From Eudromia elegans (lineage: Eukaryota; Chordata; Aves; Tinamiformes; Tinamidae): 64,000 bases of DNA. The stretch is taken from the NCBI GenBank assembly GCA_003342815.1, contig PTEX01000293.1:634172-698171 (forward strand), read 5' to 3'. The notes under the pieces are model-generated. The model worked only from the letters and a program-made list of their open reading frames with translations. It made no database searches and was not told where the DNA came from. Shown piece after piece: positions 1 to 38,068 of this stretch (position 1 is its first letter; every line of letters begins with the position of its first letter). Position numbers and translations under genes: made by a program.

Positions 1-23280
<23,280 letters not shown>

Positions 23281-23383
23281 TTCCCCTCCCCCCGCGGCGC
23301 GCACCAAGCTGCGGCGCCGCCGCAGCCCCCCCACCCACCTCACGGACCCCGCTCCCTGCCCGCGCGCCGCCGCCGCGGCCGCC

Positions 23384-23847
23384 ATGAGCGCAGCGCCCGG
23401 CGCGTCGCTGCCCGTCAGCGCCGGGGCGGCACCCGCGCAGGCGGAGAGCGGCGGCGGGGCGGGGCCGCGGGCCGCACCTGCCCCTGGCCGCGCCGAGCGG
23501 CCCCCGCTGCTTCCCGTCCCTGAGGAGATCCTGATTTTCCCTTGTTTTTTATGCATCTCTCTACCACAGAGCTGTTCGGCTACGAAGGCCCCAGCGCTTC
23601 AGGCTGGGTTTGAAAGACTCGGTACCCGCGTCCAAAATACATCCAGCGGAAAGTGCTGGTAACGTGAGCGGTGTCCGAGCGAGCCGCAGGGCAAGACGCA
23701 GCAGGGAAAGCAGCAGGTTGTTTGCAGCAGGGCCTGAAGGAGACGGTTTTAGATGGCAAAGCACGCCCTGGGGTCCAGGCCCTGTACCAACCGTTCTACG
23801 AGTGGCACCACGAGATGGTCAAGAGACAACTAACCTGGGCCAAGTAA
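23384..23847 (+). other. candidate divergent transcript with protein-like segments
   Basis: On the plus strand, GCCGCCATGAGC (ATG 23384) is a near-ideal Kozak start inside the YEATS2 island. Its frame stays open to 23662. A good acceptor (ctctctaccacag) ends at 23569. Further on, a frame ending at TAA 23845 encodes a peptide running from QGLKETVLDGKARPG through FYEWHHEMVKRQLTWAK. That frame is not continuous with the ATG frame as read. I do not recognise the product. It may be a small divergent gene, a non-coding promoter transcript, or a decayed coding sequence. Confidence 0.2.
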
Positions 23848-24284
23848 ACTTCCAGTTGCTCACTTTCTGAATTTTTTTTTTTTTGTTGCTAGTCACTTTT
23901 CTACCATAATCTATTCCCGTCTTCCAATTTCAAATATTGGTTTTGCCTTCTGAGTCTCTTCACCTTCCCGCCAAGTCCCCATTCCCAGGACTCCTCTATT
24001 TTCCAACCATCCCATCTTCCCTGTCGTTTCTCCGCTTTCCTTTCCGCGAAGCTGCATATGCTGCCTGTATTCATAGCAATGATAAGTCTAATGATGGAGG
24101 CAGAAAGATGAGCTGGGAGAACATGCAGAGGGGAAGGCAGGAGAACGGTGGGTGGATACAGACACTGCAAAGGTGCAAAGGGGCAGAATCCAGCACAAAA
24201 ATGACCCAGGAAAGAGAGTTTCCTCCTTTTACAATCAAACCCCTCTCCCCCGCAGGAATGTCTCATAACCTAAAAAATCAAAGC
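23531..24284. other. spacer between KLHL24 end and YEATS2 promoter
   Basis: About 0.75 kb separates the two tandem minus-strand genes. Apart from the candidate plus-strand segments, it is unremarkable. The region just past the KLHL24 poly(A) signal is T-rich on the minus strand, as expected for 3'-end processing. Confidence 0.5.
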
Positions 24285-27200
24285 AAACTATTCAAAAGGC
24301 AAATGTTTATTAGGTACATTGGATTTTAAAAAAAATCAAAGAATTATGCAAGAAATATATTTAAATATAACAAGTAAATGTTATTGCAACTGTGCTACAT
24401 TACAAAATCACCTTTCTACTATCAGCACAATCTGAAGACCTTAATGTTAAGTGCAAGATAACATTACATTGACTCTGGCACACGCTAAGTCACCTGCAAT
24501 TTTGCGTTCCGATTGGATTTGTGCTGTACCAGATTGTTCTTGAAGACGGGATTAGCTCCTGGTGGAGCTAAGCCTCCTACGTTTCAGTATATAGAGGAAC
24601 TGGCAAGGAATACAATGAGCTGCTGTTTTCCTCAGCAAGAACAAAAATCAACTCGTATTCCGGGTGGAAAGAAAGTATCGTATGCATACTAGTTAAGGAG
24701 GTTACTTCTCTTTCAATGGCCAAGTAGCTCCTATGAATCTGTCTCCAACTTGCTACAGGTTCACCGAAAGGAGAACAGCCCCACAGGTCCAGCGTTTACA
24801 CAAATGAAATTAATAATAGTACATTTTATTCAAGTCTCTTATTTTGCTTATTGCCATGCTACACCGTATTATTGCTTTATATTATTTAAGCTATGTTTAG
24901 GACCAACACGTTGGAGTGTTCTGAAATACAGCAAAAGTTACTGACTAAAAAAAGAAGCTACCTATGAATGACAGGAAATCAAAGACAAAACTCCTTTGCC
25001 AATGAGGGAGTGCTGAAAATGGAAAATAAGGAAAAAAATAAAACCTGATTTCCCCAGATTAAATCTGCAATAACACTGGGAAAGTTTTTAGGCATATTCT
25101 GAATAAAAGGTTTTCCTGTTCTTCTGGTTAATGATTGGCAAGATTTACTTCTCTTTAGAAGACACCAGCACTCTGGACAGTAAGACTGATCCTAACAAAA
25201 TATTAGGTAACAAACCAGAAGGGGCAACCCACACTCAATTTCATAACATTCGGATAAAAAATGAAGTGAATTCAAGGCACACATATTTTCAAAATCAGCA
25301 CATCATTTTCTTTGGAACTAAGTGGTAATTACATTATTAATATGCTGTACATAGGAGCTTTTATAGGTATCATTTATAATAGAATTACCATAAAATAATC
25401 ACAGAATTACTCATGTGCACGCAAACATGAGCACACACTGGAGCACTACAGTAGAAAGAAAGAGTATGTCCCTGTAAATAGAGCTTTCATACAGTAACAC
25501 TATTGAGGATATATACTCAGAGTAACATGACTTTATGCGTAAAATCTGTTACAAAGGAGAGCTGACACGAGGCCCGTGTGTGCAGAACTTAGGCTGTGAT
25601 CCCATCTGTTGTGGCAATGCTCACAGCACCAACACGTTCCTGATAAACTGGCAGCAAGACGGATGTTTATTGATGCCATCTGAAATAACAAAACCTTGAG
25701 GAAACTTATTTGCTGGCCACATTAAAAAAAAAAAAAAATTCCTGTCTGGTCCCCAACCAGATAAGCAGATTTCTCTGCTCAAAAATCTTCTCAATTTCAT
25801 CATGTGGCAGCCTCCTTTTCAGCATTATGCAGATTTTTCAGTCAGGCACCTTTTAATGCATACTGTCTTGTGTGCATGAGAGTCTATGTTCAGACAAAAA
25901 TATTCCTATTGCTTCAGAGTGACCAAGTCTATTGAGATTCTCAACCCGCTTGATTGAATAGGCTTTCACCATCGACAGTGGCAGAGAAAAACATCCACGT
26001 GTGCAGCTGGGCAGTGAGGAAAACTGAATGTTTGCTTTGCTCAGAAGACTTTGACAACGTACATATCTTCGTCTTGCTGGCTGAAAACAGTGAGTTGATG
26101 AATGTGAAATCTGAGTCTGTGCCTGGAATTGCAACCATCCCCAAAGTCCTGGTTTTCAGCAAGTCGAGCAAAACGCATAAACCCCAAGTGCTGAGTTTGT
26201 CTCTGGCCTGCCAGAGCTCCAGCACACCAGCCTGCCTCGAGCAGGAGGGCCACCTGCAATCCCCAAAAGCAGGGCTCTCCTTGCAACTCAAATGAAAACA
26301 AAAACAGGATAAACTGAGTAATCATCCGAGCTAATGGGGGAGACTCGGCTTTCTGAGGAATAGCTGAGGAACCAACGAGCCCAGGCTACCAAAGCTTCCC
26401 GGAGCCAGGGAGCTGGAAGGGACAGACGCTCCACCGCACTGTAACATTAACTGCCTAAAGGTACAAAGGGAAGAGACTCTATGAATTTTGCCTCTTTAGG
26501 CACTAGCAGGAAGGAAATTCAGAGGCAAAGCAAATCATCACCAAGTACTATTCCATGCTTTGGCTGAGAAATAAAGGGATACATGGTATATCTAAAAGCG
26601 AACGGCCAGAGGGGGCACTATAATGTAGCGCTCCACTTTCTACAGAGAAGCTTCATGAAAACAAGCCACAAAGCAGCACATTTCAGTTAATATCATATTA
26701 CAAAAGAAGGAAAAAATAATGAAAGTTGAGTGGAGAAGACATGAAAGGAGAGAAAGAAAACACTTTCTTTCTTTTCTTTGAAGTATTTTACTATTAATGA
26801 TAACTGTTTAGTGAAGTACTGGAGAACTGGCAGCAGTTATTATTTTTGAGAGACTTGACACTTTTTTTCCAGGCACTGTTAGACTGAAGTTAAATCTCTG
26901 AGTAGATGGTCACTACATTGGAGCTGTCAAACCTGTTACTAGTCATGGTAGACTTTTTTTTGATTATTACCAAAGATGCTCAAAATGTTCTGTCCCAGGA
27001 TAAAAATGAAGAAGGGAAAACAAAATCAACCCAGCCCCAAGTTGCTGTCCAAGCACATGAACAGCAATTAGCTAAATCATATGACAGTGCAAGTTTGAAT
27101 CTTTGAATCCCTCTCCACTTCAGTGAAATACATCAGAGAACAGGTGACTGAGGAAGTAGTTTTCCTAAATAATATATCCTTCTAGAAAAAAATGGTATGT

Positions 27201-29989
27201 TTTCATTAAACCAAAGTTGAATCGTTCTCTTTCAGCACATCCAAAAATATTGTTTTAAAAGAGCAGATCCTAAGTGCAAATCATTTACAGAGTCAAGAGG
27301 GAAAAAAAAACAAAACCAGAAAAAACACAAACCACACAAAAACCTGACTGAATCATTGCATGAACAACTGCAATACTGGCAATACTCCATACACGTAACT
27401 GTTCAGCACTGAGTACAGGCTCTGAAGAACTGCAAGCAGAAATTTTCTTCTACATCTACATTTTTGCATTTACTGGTTCATTTAACAACGATTTTCAAAA
27501 ATAATACGTAACAGTACATAAATGGTTAAGTTGACTAAACTATAAACTGAATCTTCAAAACCATAAAAAGCAGTATCTTGTATTTTACAGAGTATTGCAG
27601 TTCTATAAACACAGAATAAATGATACCTAAACATACATGACATTATTCTACACTTACATGATAAAGAACGTTTAAGAACCATTTAGCATGATGATCAATG
27701 CTACAGTCTTAATAAAAACAGAGGAAGAAAATAACAGGAGAGATAAAAATTTCCAAATGGTATCTCTAATGAAGTGCTCCTATCATTTTTACATTTTCAT
27801 TTACAAGGATAGGACAAGTTATATACAGTGGTAATATTTATCAGTTACTGGGCAACTACCATTGCTATCAATGGACCTTACTCACAAGTACTGAAATAAC
27901 CTTTTGAAAGTAACTTGGTAAGTAGAGACACAAGAAACTTGGAAAATAATTAATTCATCTGATTCATTTGTCTTACATTACTGAATGGTCTTCTATTTAG
28001 GGCAATAAGAATGCACATGCTCAGGGATTTGATTTGCTAATTACATCACCTGATATGCAGATTTGTACATTACTAATATTCTTAACATATACAACCAGTG
28101 TTTGGTATTTAGCCAGAAACTGAAATTTGTGTATTTTCCTGAGGTTACAAGTTAATGCATCACAAAGTGCGGCTCCAGTGCTCTTTAAAAAGACATGACT
28201 GTATCTTACTGAAAGTGATGATTCCGAATTGGGCATGGCTTCACTGAGGGTCAGAATTTCCATCTCACAAAGTATTTCGGGAAAAACAGATGGTTAAGAG
28301 AGTCCAGTGGAAAAAACGATGTTCCAAGGATGAGGTGGTGCCCGTTCTCACCCTGCTGAGCAAGCAGAGACCAGAGCCTGGCAGCGGCAGGGTTGGCTCT
28401 GCAGGGGTCTTAAGCTTTTTTCCTGCCCTGGCACTGACCAACTTCCCTTCTGGCTGCTGTCCTCAGATTCCCTTGAAAAGGAGTTTCTGATGTTTCTAGT
28501 GATCAGCAGGAACTCGGTACATAGATGACCCTATTTATTTTCCATCTCTCAAGTGCTATTTCAGTTTTCATGAAATTGTGCCTCAGTTGTACAACTGTCT
28601 ACTGGGAAGATGACAACCTTGTACAGAAATCAAGGAGAACTTAAAAGAAGTATCTTCATTGAGAAAAAAAAAGGAAAAAGAAACACGCAAAAATGCAGAA
28701 GCCTCAGAGAGTTCAAAATTCACCAAAACCCTGGGCTTCAAAATTAGCCAGAATATGCTACATAGCAGTTATGTCACATGGATACATGGACAGGTCCACA
28801 GGCATTCTTCAGGTTACATGAAGGACCTTTTAGGAGCCTCTTCACCTACGGCCAAGTAGGTTATAATGCAGAACAGCTGAACTGCTGTAAGTGACTGTTT
28901 GAAGAATGGCCAAGAAATACTCAAGGGACACTCTGGACCTCTGCAGATGAGTTAGTCGAAAGAATAATTTGTAAGCTGCGGGGTGCAATCCGAGTCCCTA
29001 CCTCCATTATCACGTGATTTATAGCGTGATTCGGAGAAGCAGAAGAACACACACAAAGTTAGCTGGCCTTAATTCCTCGACGAGTTTAGACATTCCACGA
29101 CGAACAAAGTGCAAAGCCAGGAACTTTCAGACTTCAGCTGTATTATTCAAGATTTGTAAGCACAGAGCTTCAAAACCTGCCTCGCAAATGTGTGCCTGCA
29201 CCCCCATGGTCACTAGTTTTCCATGTCATGTAGCCTTGTACTTCCAAAAAGCATTTAGCAACACTATGAATAAGGCCCATAGTGTTACAGTGTACAGTCG
29301 TCACTGCAGTATGTTGCAGCAGTACAGGGAACAACCAAGATGTCACTGTTCTCCTTCCAAGGAAAGCATTCCTCAGGGATTCTATTCTTCCTATGTAGCT
29401 GAATTGCCTTTTTTTTTAAAAAAAAAAATCACAAACCATGCATGATCTGAAATAAAATATACTTGGTTAATCCAAGTAATCTGCTTGTAAGAATGCTGTG
29501 TGTATGAATTAAAATTATATGAGCTTTTGTTTTTTAATCCTAGGTAATAATTATCCTAGATAATTCTTTGACATTTCCTTGCCAATATATCTTTTCAGTC
29601 AGCAGAACCTGAAACAACTTGTAGACATTGCTTCTTAGGATACAGGCACAAACACCTGTGAAGGCACTTCTCCCACAGAACTTCCAAGCTTTTAATTACT
29701 AATCACACAGAGGCCAAAACTTCCTCAACACTAGTGCAAAGTACTAATACTGCACTCATCAGAGCACACGGCATATACAGTTAAACTGGGGCTACCAGAT
29801 AGATTTGTAGACTTGTCTTTCTTCTTTTTGTTTTTTGTTTGTTTGTTTTTGAAGGCACAGGATAGATTTCATTTGACAGTTAGGGAAAGGACGTTTTCCA
29901 ATTTCAGGAATCTTCAAAAACCTGTGCCGCAGCAGACCACTGGATTCATTCATGCCATCTCCTTTTTGTTCTTGTTTTGTTTGTTTGCT
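24285..29989 (-). other. KLHL24: KLHL24 3' UTR (predicted)
   Basis: About 5.7 kb of AT-rich sequence lies downstream of the stop codon, and mammalian KLHL24 also has a very long 3' UTR. No exon-intron signal, repeat or other gene is evident. Open frames here (for example plus-strand 29014-29445 and 25954-26295) are chance. The exact end is inferred from the poly(A) signal. Confidence 0.6.
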
Positions 29990-32900
29990 TTACAGTTTAA
30001 AGCCTTTTTCATTATATCTATGAATTGTCACACAGCCGTGATACGATACTGGCCTGGGCATGGCTGCCACTCCTGTGATAATGCCCGTCGCAGGGTCATA
30101 ACAAAGGATAGTGTCAGTGGCTTCCCCGTTTTCTCGTCTTCCACCAAGGATATATATTTTTCCATTACACACAGACATGCCACAATTCTCCTGTTTCAAA
30201 ATATACGAAAGAATACATGGTTATTTAAAAAAACAAACCCTCCAGTTCCTGAACCTCTACCACTGTGCGGAAGGACAGCACTAGGACTATCATTTTCAAC
30301 CAGACTGGGTTACACTTTGCACTTCCAAAGCAGCAATGCAGAGAACAGAGCAGCCGGGAAAGCAGGAGCACCGTACAGCAGCAAGGGCTATTTCAGGACT
30401 AAGGCTTCAGGGTAGATAGCTCAGACAGGGAACAGAGCTGAGTGCAGTACTTAAGAGATTAACACTGAGACATCTGAGATAAGGAAAGGGGCAGAGGGAG
30501 AACAAGGGCTCTCAAAAGGGAGACACAGTAGATGATATTAATGCTAAAATGCTTTGTGTTCCTACTTTTTGAAGAGTAGCAACAGATAACAGAGAGGGAC
30601 ACAGAGGAAAAAAAGAAAAGAAAGAAAGAAGAAACCTTGTGCCTAAGGAAAGAGTATATAAGAAAAGGCAATACTATGTCTTACAGGAAAGGAAGCTTAG
30701 TCCTCAAATGCTGGCATAGAAAAACAATCAAATGGAAATCACAAACATCAGGGAGATGAAGTGGGGGAAAAGCCAAAAAAACCCCAAACGAAAAAACCCA
30801 AACCTCTGCCAAGGTAGGCACACTACACTGCGTGCTTGGCAGAGGTTTTAAAAACATCGGGGAAATTAACTGCTATATATGTAAACTACATTACAGTGGG
30901 AATATGTATTTAAATTTTGCTCAGGGAGCTCTTTTTCTAAAGTGATACTGTTCTCACCACAAAGTCAGACTTTTTTTTTTACAGTGTGGGGGAAAAATAA
31001 AGGCACTGTGTAGTGCAGAAAGCCTTTTACATTCTATTGTGCTGAAGGATTTAATCAACTATAAGGCAGTTACTGTCTTCAGCCCAAATTAAAAGATGTA
31101 ACAGAACTTAACATTGGAACATGAAATATTATCCATTAAACTATTATCCAATAGTAAGTACTCTCAAAACAGAAGACTGGGCGGGCTAACGCAGTGGCAC
31201 TCAACTGGAAAGCTACTAGTTTTGAAACTTCCTTTTCTGTGAGACTAAATTATATAGATAAAAATAGGTAAAGCAAGAATGTGATGAGAGATAGGATTTT
31301 AACAAGGGTTTTAAACAAGTTCTTACTCATTTCATACTAAGGTATTCACATAAAAAAATACCTCTTAGAAGTATACATGCCTTTATTACCTGTCTGCTGA
31401 ACGTATTCTGTACATGCATCCAGTAGTCCTCAACTGGATCGTAGCAGTATATTGCTTTAGTAAGGCCTCCAGCAACATAGATCAGATTGTTTAAAGACAC
31501 AGCCGTAATACATCTTTTTGCAATCGGGATAGTTGCACGGAGTAACCAAGAATTAGTATCAGGATCGTAGGACTGAACCTGAAAACAAATACATCTCCTT
31601 GAGATTAAAAGCCTAATTAAAATCTTTTCTCTTGTACACCCTCCCAGATGACAGAATTACAGTCAAAGAAGCAGCACCTTATAGGCAATATCTCACCAGT
31701 AAAATGAAGTCAATATAAATATGGGCTCATGCATCAACGATGCTTTTATAAACTCCCTGTCCCAATTCAGCACTGTTTTCCTAACACTTATATTCAAGTA
31801 TTGAGACAGCTTATTTAATGCGTGAAGTCAGAAAACAGAGGCAAACCCAGTTAACTGACCTTGTCTGAACACGTGTTGTCATCAGGACCACCCCCAATCA
31901 CAAACAGCTTGCCGACGCAGCTGGCAACTGCTGGAGAGCTCACAGCTTCTTTCAGGGGAGCCACTTCTGTCCATCGGTTGGAAAAGGAATCGTAACACTC
32001 TACGCTGCTGAGTCTGCTCTGACCATCGTATCCTCCAACAACATAAACCTAGCAAAGTGGTGAAAACTATCATTGTTCCATAGTTAGAATAGCATAACAT
32101 GTCTGTAAAAAAATAAAGCTGCATCAATCCCAATTTGCAAGGTTTTCAAAGGTGTTCTTTTCCCCATAATTTAAAAAAAGAAGAGTAAGAAAACTATGAT
32201 CTAAAAAATAGGTAAAAATTCTCAGGAGAGTTTCCATTCAGTCATATGTGGAACAAAAACTGTAAACAGACATCTGGAGGATGGTATTATAATCCAGAAA
32301 TAGAAATGCCATATTTGAATGGCGTGTGTGCACTGGTTATTGCAAATTACATTCAGCCACAGCAGAAGCCGATCAGATTTACCTTTGCTCTTCAGGGTTT
32401 TACTTCTTTCCCAATTGCTTACAAAAATGATATTTCTTCCTCCGTCTCTGTCTGTCACCTTTCCTTTCTGTTTTTCCTGTCGCTTCTCTCAAATTCAAGC
32501 AGCACAGTGCGTTATTACTTCTGCATCCACCTTCTTGCCTCTCTTTGCTCCAGCCACAGCTCTCCTCTCCAAGAAGTAGCTCACTCCAGGAACACCAACA
32601 CACATCTGTACTAACTCTCATTAATGGAATCTCTGTGAGCTGTCAATCCCAGCTATTGGTTTTATGTTATAAATACACAAGTCTTCAAAATGTAATACAA
32701 CTCCCATATTTTCATTACAGTAATGTATTAGTGTTTTATATTGAAAATATCAACCAAAGTAAAAGAGGACGGAAATGCCACTCAGAGCAGTAGTAGTTTC
32801 TGTTAGTAACTGCATAAATACAGCGACCTGTAAGTAAAGTTAGGTAAGAGTAGTCTTGCATTATGTGGACAAAAACTCTTGAAAATACTTTTGAAACACA

Positions 32901-35900
32901 GTTGAATTCTGATTTTTTTTTTTTGCTTAAAAAATAAAGAAAAAATCTTCAAGTTTGATACTTCAACAGCAAAAAAAAAAAAACCCAAAAGAATAATCAA
33001 AAGAATAAAATGATTCTCATGTCTATGAATAGTGTCTGACCAACTAAAAGCAGTAACTATTTGTTTTCTTAAAATATTAAGAAATATTTTAAATTTTGAA
33101 ATTTGTTAGGGAGGCCATCAAAGTATCACTAATTACTTGCATCCATTTCCTACATAATTTTCTTATATTTGGGGTCCACACAACTAAAATAAATTATATA
33201 CTTCTCTTACTTTACCAAGAAGAACAGCCATTTTGTGACGCCATCTGCCTTTATTTAAGGAGGCAACTCTGATCCAGATGTTAAGCTGAGAGTTATAAAT
33301 CCACACATCCCGGCTATTGATTCTTCCACCTTTAAAAACAAATATATGCCAATTTATTTTAGAATAAATTAATTATTTATCAAGAAAGCTTGACAATTAA
33401 TGTAGCCTTTTACAGAGGACAATGAAAATGTTGTGTCCTTTTTATGCTAGGCTTAAAAAGTTAATTTCAGTGAATTGTGAAAGACACAAATCCATTGGAT
33501 TAGTTATTTTCCTCCTATCAATCTTTCACAGTAACATGCTGATAATTATTTCTTGAGCCTGCATTGTATTTCAGTCGATTTTGCCCATGTTTTTCAGACT
33601 CCTTTGAGTGTCACGGCCTGGATGAGACACCTAAACCGAACTCTGAACCATTTGTACTTTATGAGGCACATCCCTAACACGAGCTGTTGTCCTCTGTTTG
33701 ATTGAGCATAGTTACCATTACTCTCTTACCGTGGCAATGATTAAACGGTAGAACAAATTGGTGAAGATAGGTCAGTTCACCCACAGAAATTACGGTGCTC
33801 ATCCATCAGTTTTTGGCACTGAACAACACAGCTTACTCTCCGAGTGCATGGAAAGAAAGGTGGTGAAAAACTGACAACTGTTGCTTACTCACTGGAAAAA
33901 GCTGGTATTAAGGGATCCCCAACTCACGTGGCAAAAGTCTGAAAGGGGTTGTTTGCATCTGAAATTCCTATGCTGAAAAGAAGCTTTAACTGTTTTCCCT
34001 TTGGAATCCAGGCAGCCGCACAACAGAAAGGAGACAGCAGCAACATACCAGCGCTGTTCTGCTCCTAGGCAACTGCTGTTTGCACCAGCACACACCACCT
34101 TCTGCAGCAGAGAAAATGCTGCTGTCAAAATATCGCCCAGAGTTTGGGGGTTTTTTTTCCTTCTAATTTTTCCAATTATCACTTTCCCAAATGTTGCTGC
34201 AAATGGGCCACTATGGCTTTTTAAAGCAGCTAACTTGAGCAGCCTGCAGGAACATACTCTGATCTTAAATACAATTCATACTGGCCTCAGCTGTGAAAAA
34301 CAAATTTTTTTTAAAGCAAAAATCCCACAAAAACTTGTGGTTCTAAGAAGACTGTCCCAGGGTTTGTGTTCAGCATTTACATCAGCAAATGACTTTCAAC
34401 AGAGCTTCTGGAAGTTCAAAGTGCAAAGGTCTGTCACGCCACTTTAAAAAGCCAAGAAAATAAGAGCCTTAAATTTCTTATAATTATTCACCTGAAACAA
34501 GGATATCATTCCGTAGGGCGCACACCGCATACTCGGACTTGGTAAACTCCGGAAGTTTGGCCAGTGACTTCCACTCTCCCGTTACAGGATCGTAGCACTC
34601 AGTATAGGGCAAATTAAACCCTCCGACTCGTTCGCAGCCTCCAACAACAACTATCACCTCAGAATAACCAGTTGATCTGAAAAAGCAAAACAAGACAACT
34701 AAGGTTTATTAATATGTGGATGGAAACCAAACTGCAATGCTTTCAAATATACTACAAGGTCAGAAAATTTGCTAATGTAACATTAACTTCTATGGAGGAG
34801 GAAAAAAATAAATCACTCAAAACTGTTCCAGTTTTTCAGTGTGGCCAAGCGTCCCGCTATATAGCAGATTACCACACCAGGAGGTATTTCATGCAGTGGG
34901 GGAGTCACAGTGCACAACATTCTCTGTAAAAAAGCCAAACATTTAAAAATGCAGGAAACTCTTACTCTCTAGTAATATTTCTTTTCCTTTAACTGGGAAA
35001 GTAGAGATGTCAGAAAAAGTTGAAGTAAGACCTGAAACAATTAGATGTTCAAATCTGGTACAGAACGTCAGTTATCAAACAATCCTTCAGGCTGAAATAA
35101 TTTTGTTTTCCTGCGCAGTTTTGGAACATGTATTATAGTACTGTACATTGCAGAAGTATTTCAAAAGCCTAAAATACCTTCAACACACTGTAGGTGATTT
35201 CCTGAGAAAGGCTGAAGGCAGAGAATCACCAAAGGAAAATTAAAATAAATCTTAGAACCAATAAATAAACAATGCACCAAAAATGTGAAAAAGTAGCATA
35301 GTGATAGAAAGAAGCACTAAGGAATGCTGGAATAAAAATTCAGACTTGAAAGAAAACCTAAACTCGGATGTGAAATATTAAAAAGCCAGTATATAGAATT
35401 AAGCCTTTAAACTCTGTTCAATATTCTCGTTCACCTTCTACTTGACTTTGTGAGAGAACCTGATACCTCTGCATTCCACATACTCTGTTTATGTCAGAGC
35501 AGCAAATCACATTATATTCTTTCCAACATGAGAAGGGAGAGAATCAAACTACTACCTTCTATATATAAATCAAATCATGTCTGAATCCTATTCATATTTA
35601 ATTAATTTCCTATTCAAATTTGTACGTTTTTTAAATATATAAACAATGGTCAAAATCCTTCCTTTTCACAGCTTTTATAAATTAAACAAAAGCACTGGTG
35701 TGACTAATTCAAGGACTGCTGTCTATTAATTAACTATAAGTTAAAGCATCATAGCATTATTGCAATGATTTTTCAGAATCTTTTTTATAATGTTGTGCTT
35801 CAACTTCTATCCCCAGAACAGAGATTTCCTTTATCATTGCTGATCTCTACAGTCCTCTCTAGAAAAGAAATTGCATCGCCTTGTGACTAGGTATGAAATA

Positions 35901-38010
35901 AAAATTGTATGATCTGCCTCCAGACTTCCTAACATATTAAAGACATGTTAACATGTTAACAAATATTGATGACATTTTCCCCATTTTGAAGCATCAACAA
36001 AACAACCTAAGTAGCTATTCTATCCTCCTGTCACCATGTGCTGTAAATTAATTCAATCTTTCTGCTCCAAATATTTAAGGCAATAATGATAAATTATAAT
36101 GCATTATAAAATAGTATCATGAAGCTAAGTGTATGAGGAAACATATTTACACACCTCAACTAGTCAGAAGAAATACTTGAATGTCTCAGATGCTGGTTTC
36201 TGTGCATTTTCTGGCACCATGTAATCTGCTTTTTTGAGGAACAACTTGGGAAAGAGTCTTGTAAAGGGAGGAACCTGCTGCACCTGCAAAGTGCCCCTCA
36301 AAAAGGGTGTTCCTTAACACCAAGACACTCAGCTCCTGACCTCCCTTACAGGCGAACCAAATTACACCAACTGAGCATATATACAAAAGAGGTTTGTCTG
36401 TTGATTCCTTTTAAGATTAGAAATAAGGCCTGCGCTTACTGAAAAGCCTCTGCACAGGATTTTAATCTGTTATAAACAAATAAACTGCAGTCTTTGGTTG
36501 GAAAGAGCTCTTTATGAATTACTATGAGAAATTTTGCTCTTCAAAAGAAGTAATAACTGTGTGCAGTATTTTAAAAACCATGGATGAGCAAAGAATTTAG
36601 TATCTAGGTATCCATATATTTGTTGAAGAAATATTTTTTCTTCTGTATTTTCTTCAAAGGCTTGTCTTGTAAAGGTTTTGAGGTTAGTCCTGAAAGTTTT
36701 CTTTGCAAATGAAAGTAGAAACACCAGTTAATAAACTAAAAATGTGCAGGGCACACAAAGAATTTATAGGCAAATGCTAAGTCCAAGAAACAAACAAACA
36801 AATAAACAAACCAAACACAAAACAAACAAGCAAAAACACTCATGACAGATGTGAATGAAGATTAGAAGAAGCAGGAAAAGAGGACGCAGTCCTCTCCCCA
36901 TCCACACCGCAGGAGGACACAGTGACTGCAACCAGCAGTCCTGGACAGGACTCCCTTCAATCGTTCAGAGAGATCCCACTCAAAAAGATTTTAACCTCAG
37001 GAGAAGTGAAATTTAGTAAGTCATTTCCTTGGGGGAGCAAAATAAGGAACCACATAAAAGTTTTCTTAAAGATAGCTAGAAAAGATGTGTTCACCTGTAT
37101 GAACACAGTAGCTTCTAACCAGTTAAAGAGAACACTAGTAGGTTTTGATCATACATCCTTAAAGGAACTATATAATGAAAAACCTCACAATAATATGAAA
37201 ATCTGAAGACATTCAAAGCGAAGATGTAGGTGCCTGCTTTGTTTTGCACATGGAGATTTGTTATTGCCTATTGCTTGATCTTGGCGTGAAGGTTTGCTGT
37301 GCGGCACAACCAGCAAAGGTCAGGAGAGGCTTAGCAGACATGTGAGAGATGACCTCAAGATGTCACTATGTCATTGCAACTGTTACCCTGCATTAAAAAA
37401 TAAATAAATAAAAGGTTTGAACTCCCTTTATCCACAGATACATATGTATCAGTGCAAGGGAAGGGATTATAGTTCATTTCCCAAAGTTTCACTTTTTTTT
37501 TTTTTTTAAGTGGGAATTCCTCATCCTGCAGCTTTTCTTTCTTTGTAGAAGCATTATAGATAGGAGAAAAAAATAAAAAGCTGAGAAAAAAAAATAACAC
37601 AAGAAAGAAAATGGACACAGCTCTCAGATGTCCTCTCCTCCCAATCCCCTCAAGAAATGACCAGACAAGGGGTGATGAAAACATGGGGGAATTTGCTAAC
37701 TGTTTAAAAACACAATCTCTTTTTGCTACAGGCAACAGAAACAAATAGGCAACAAACGACTGAGAACTATTCCGTGAGTGCAATATAGAAAAGGGGAAAA
37801 TATGCCTCCTGGGAGCCTGGCCAGGTCTCTATAAATTACTTCTCTTGTTGTTGCCTACTCAAATTCACAGCGCAGTTTAAGTTCAGCAGTAAAAGCCAAC
37901 AACAACAACAAAAAACCCCAAATCCCAAACATAAAATTAGAAATTCACCAAGTTATTTTATTTATGAAGTCCTTCTTGGCTGAAGCGCTCCCAAGAGTCT
38001 ATGGAGTTCC

Positions 38011-38068
<58 letters not shown>

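Noticed and set aside
29813-30415. 200-codon plus-strand ORF
   Set aside because: It runs antisense across the KLHL24 last exon and its flanks. The coding signal is entirely on the minus strand.
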